Origin: Actinomycetes bacterium
GTDB taxonomy: Bacteria; Actinomycetota; Acidimicrobiia; Acidimicrobiales; RAAP-2
Direction: 5' to 3'
Assembly: GCA_021791845.1 (NCBI GenBank)
Contig: JAJYVT010000002.1
Coordinates: 1 to 64,000, forward strand
DNA length: 64,000 nt
The position numbers and the translations under genes were made by a program. Shown piece after piece: positions 62,854-64,000 of the stretch. The stretch's first letter is position 1, and every line of letters starts with the position of its first letter. The notes below the pieces were generated by a model. That model did no database searches. It was not told the origin of the DNA and worked only from the letters and a program-made list of their open reading frames with translations.

Positions 62854-64000
62854 ATGGGTGCCGAGCACTGGATGGCCGTGAACCTCAGCGCGCCAGGCAG
62901 CTACGTGCACTGGAACATCTTCACGGTGTCGGTGGCGAACCTGGTCCTGATCCTCGTCATGGTGGTGATCTTCGGCGTCGCGCTCCTCGTGCCGTTCCCC
63001 CACCGCGGCAAGGACGAGGTCGAGGGTCCCCGCGACGGCGACAAGGGGGCCTCGGGCAAGGAGGTCACGCTCACGGCCGTGGCCTCGCACGACGGCAACG
63101 GGTATGTGACCCAGCCCGGCGACGAGAAGATGTGGACGGCGCGCCTGCGCAACCGCGGCCTTCGGCTGCTGCCGCCGGGCAAGCTCCTGCCGGACCGGCA
63201 GCCTGCGTACGTTCGCTCGTGGATCTACGTGTTCGGCGTCGCCACGCTGGCGGCGTTGGGGGTGGCGATCGTCTCGGGCTTCGCCCTCGCGCTCGGGGGG
63301 CCCGACTGGTGGCACTACAACCCGGTGGGCCACTTCTTCAACAGCCTCCACCTGTGGAGCATCGAGCTGTTCATGGCCTTCATGGTCATCCACCTGTGGG
63401 GCAAGTTCTGGATGGCGGCGTGGCGCGGCCGCCGGTGGATGACGTGGATCAGCGGGGTGGTGGCGTTCCTCGTGTCGGTCATCGAGTGCTTCACCGGCTA
63501 CGTCTCCCAGCAGAACCTCGACTCGCAGTGGATCTCGACCAGCGGCAAGGACGCCTTCAACGCCGCCGGTATCGGGTCGTTCTTCAACCCCATGAACTTC
63601 GGGCAGATGCTCATGTGGCACATCGTCCTCGTCCCCCTCGTGCTGGTGGGCATCGTGGGCGCCCACGTGCTGCTCGTGCGGGTGCGCGGCGTGAGCCACC
63701 CGCTGCCGGTGCGGCCCGCCCGGGGCCGGGTGGCGCGCCGCGCCCTCGCCGCTTCCGACGCAGCGGAATGGCGCGGGCCCACCCGGCGCTACGACATTCT
63801 GAAGGAGGCCGGGATCGCGGGCACGGTGGTGCTGGTGCTCGTGGTCGTGCTGGCGTCGGTGCTCTCGTCGCCCAACGTGCCGCCGGTCACGGTGCAGAGC
63901 TGGGCCCACGCCACACCGGGCGACTTCATGGCGACGAGCGCCGCCGAGCTGGCCGGCACGAGCGAGACGGCGACGTACGGCCCGCCCTACAACAACAACG
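62854..64000 (+). CDS. Cytochrome b N-terminal-domain protein (runs off the window)
   Basis: At least 382 residues, with no stop before the window end. It has an N-terminal helix (about residues 21-48), a soluble loop, then a cytochrome b core with the two heme-ligand helix patterns: HLWSIELFMAFMVIH (H-x13-H) and HIVLVPLVLVGIVGAH (H-x14-H). SVIECFTGYVSQQNLDSQWIS lies between. The extra N-terminal helix and a long loop before the core differ from standard bc1 cytochrome b. ATG 62854 has GAGGAGGAGC upstream. DevR-type boxes upstream suggest control by oxygen or NO. Confidence 0.88.
   Translation, partial: MGAEHWMAVNLSAPGSYVHWNIFTVSVANLVLILVMVVIFGVALLVPFPHRGKDEVEGPRDGDKGASGKEVTLTAVASHDGNGYVTQPGDEKMWTARLRNRGLRLLPPGKLLPDRQPAYVRSWIYVFGVATLAALGVAIVSGFALALGGPDWWHYNPVGHFFNSLHLWSIELFMAFMVIHLWGKFWMAAWRGRRWMTWISGVVAFLVSVIECFTGYVSQQNLDSQWISTSGKDAFNAAGIGSFFNPMNFGQMLMWHIVLVPLVLVGIVGAHVLLVRVRGVSHPLPVRPARGRVARRALAASDAAEWRGPTRRYDILKEAGIAGTVVLVLVVVLASVLSSPNVPPVTVQSWAHATPGDFMATSAAELAGTSETATYGPPYNNN

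Overview
The window is chromosomal DNA of a high-GC actinobacterium. GTG starts and 4-base GTGA/ATGA stop-start overlaps are very common, and several genes look leaderless. Typical actinobacterial genes include a DevR/DosR-type response regulator, an encapsulin with its ferritin-like cargo, DUF1707, DUF2630, an AurF-like oxygenase and many CoA ligases. An acidimicrobial lineage is plausible, but this is inference. No insertion sequence, prophage, CRISPR array or rRNA was seen. One tRNA (Gly, GCC) is present.

Left block (1-16.3 kb): core and accessory metabolism. It holds a truncated enoyl-CoA hydratase, a 1-Cys peroxiredoxin, an acyl-CoA synthetase coupled to oligoribonuclease, dUTPase, a frameshifted wax ester synthase/DGAT, tRNA-Gly, a large secreted glycine-rich/Ig-like/42-residue-repeat protein, heme A synthase, a TauE-DUF1634 pair, and a MarR-ClC cluster with a repeated dyad motif at its intergenic sites.

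Island (16.3-30.3 kb): twelve co-directional genes in visibly A/T-richer DNA. They comprise a GntR/FCD regulator whose promoter and start codon are covered by a perfect 34-bp palindrome, a double alpha/beta-hydrolase, an MBL-fold hydrolase, a mandelate-racemase-type dehydratase, a complete carbohydrate ABC importer, a DapA-family lyase/dehydratase, an SDR, a D-threonine-aldolase-like PLP enzyme and a ketoglutarate-semialdehyde-type dehydrogenase. Together they read as an acquired uptake and degradation pathway for an esterified or lactonised sugar-acid-like compound, ending at 2-oxoglutarate. The substrate is unknown. This is the best candidate for an undescribed system.

Right block (30.3-64 kb): a kinase-aminotransferase fusion, a GH76-like protein, a GAF-EAL protein, pdxH, a fused proline/P5C dehydrogenase, a DMT transporter, two coupled membrane proteins, a histidine phosphatase, an AlkB-like repair enzyme behind a LexA box, a second CoA ligase, a rhodanese-persulfide dioxygenase, a PRTase-DinB pair, a Pat-like acetyltransferase/HDAC-like deacetylase/Usp operon, a DevR-type regulator, an AurF/BVMO/SDR operon divergent from a MerR regulator, Lon, encapsulin with cargo, and the start of a cytochrome b gene.

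Three local regulatory networks are readable from the DNA. GGGAC-type boxes occur at both the DevR-like gene and the cytochrome b gene. TATCG-N5-CGATA dyads occur around the MarR/ClC cluster. A LexA box lies at alkB. Short in-frame tandem repeats (15, 21, 24 and 126 bp) recur inside otherwise conserved genes.
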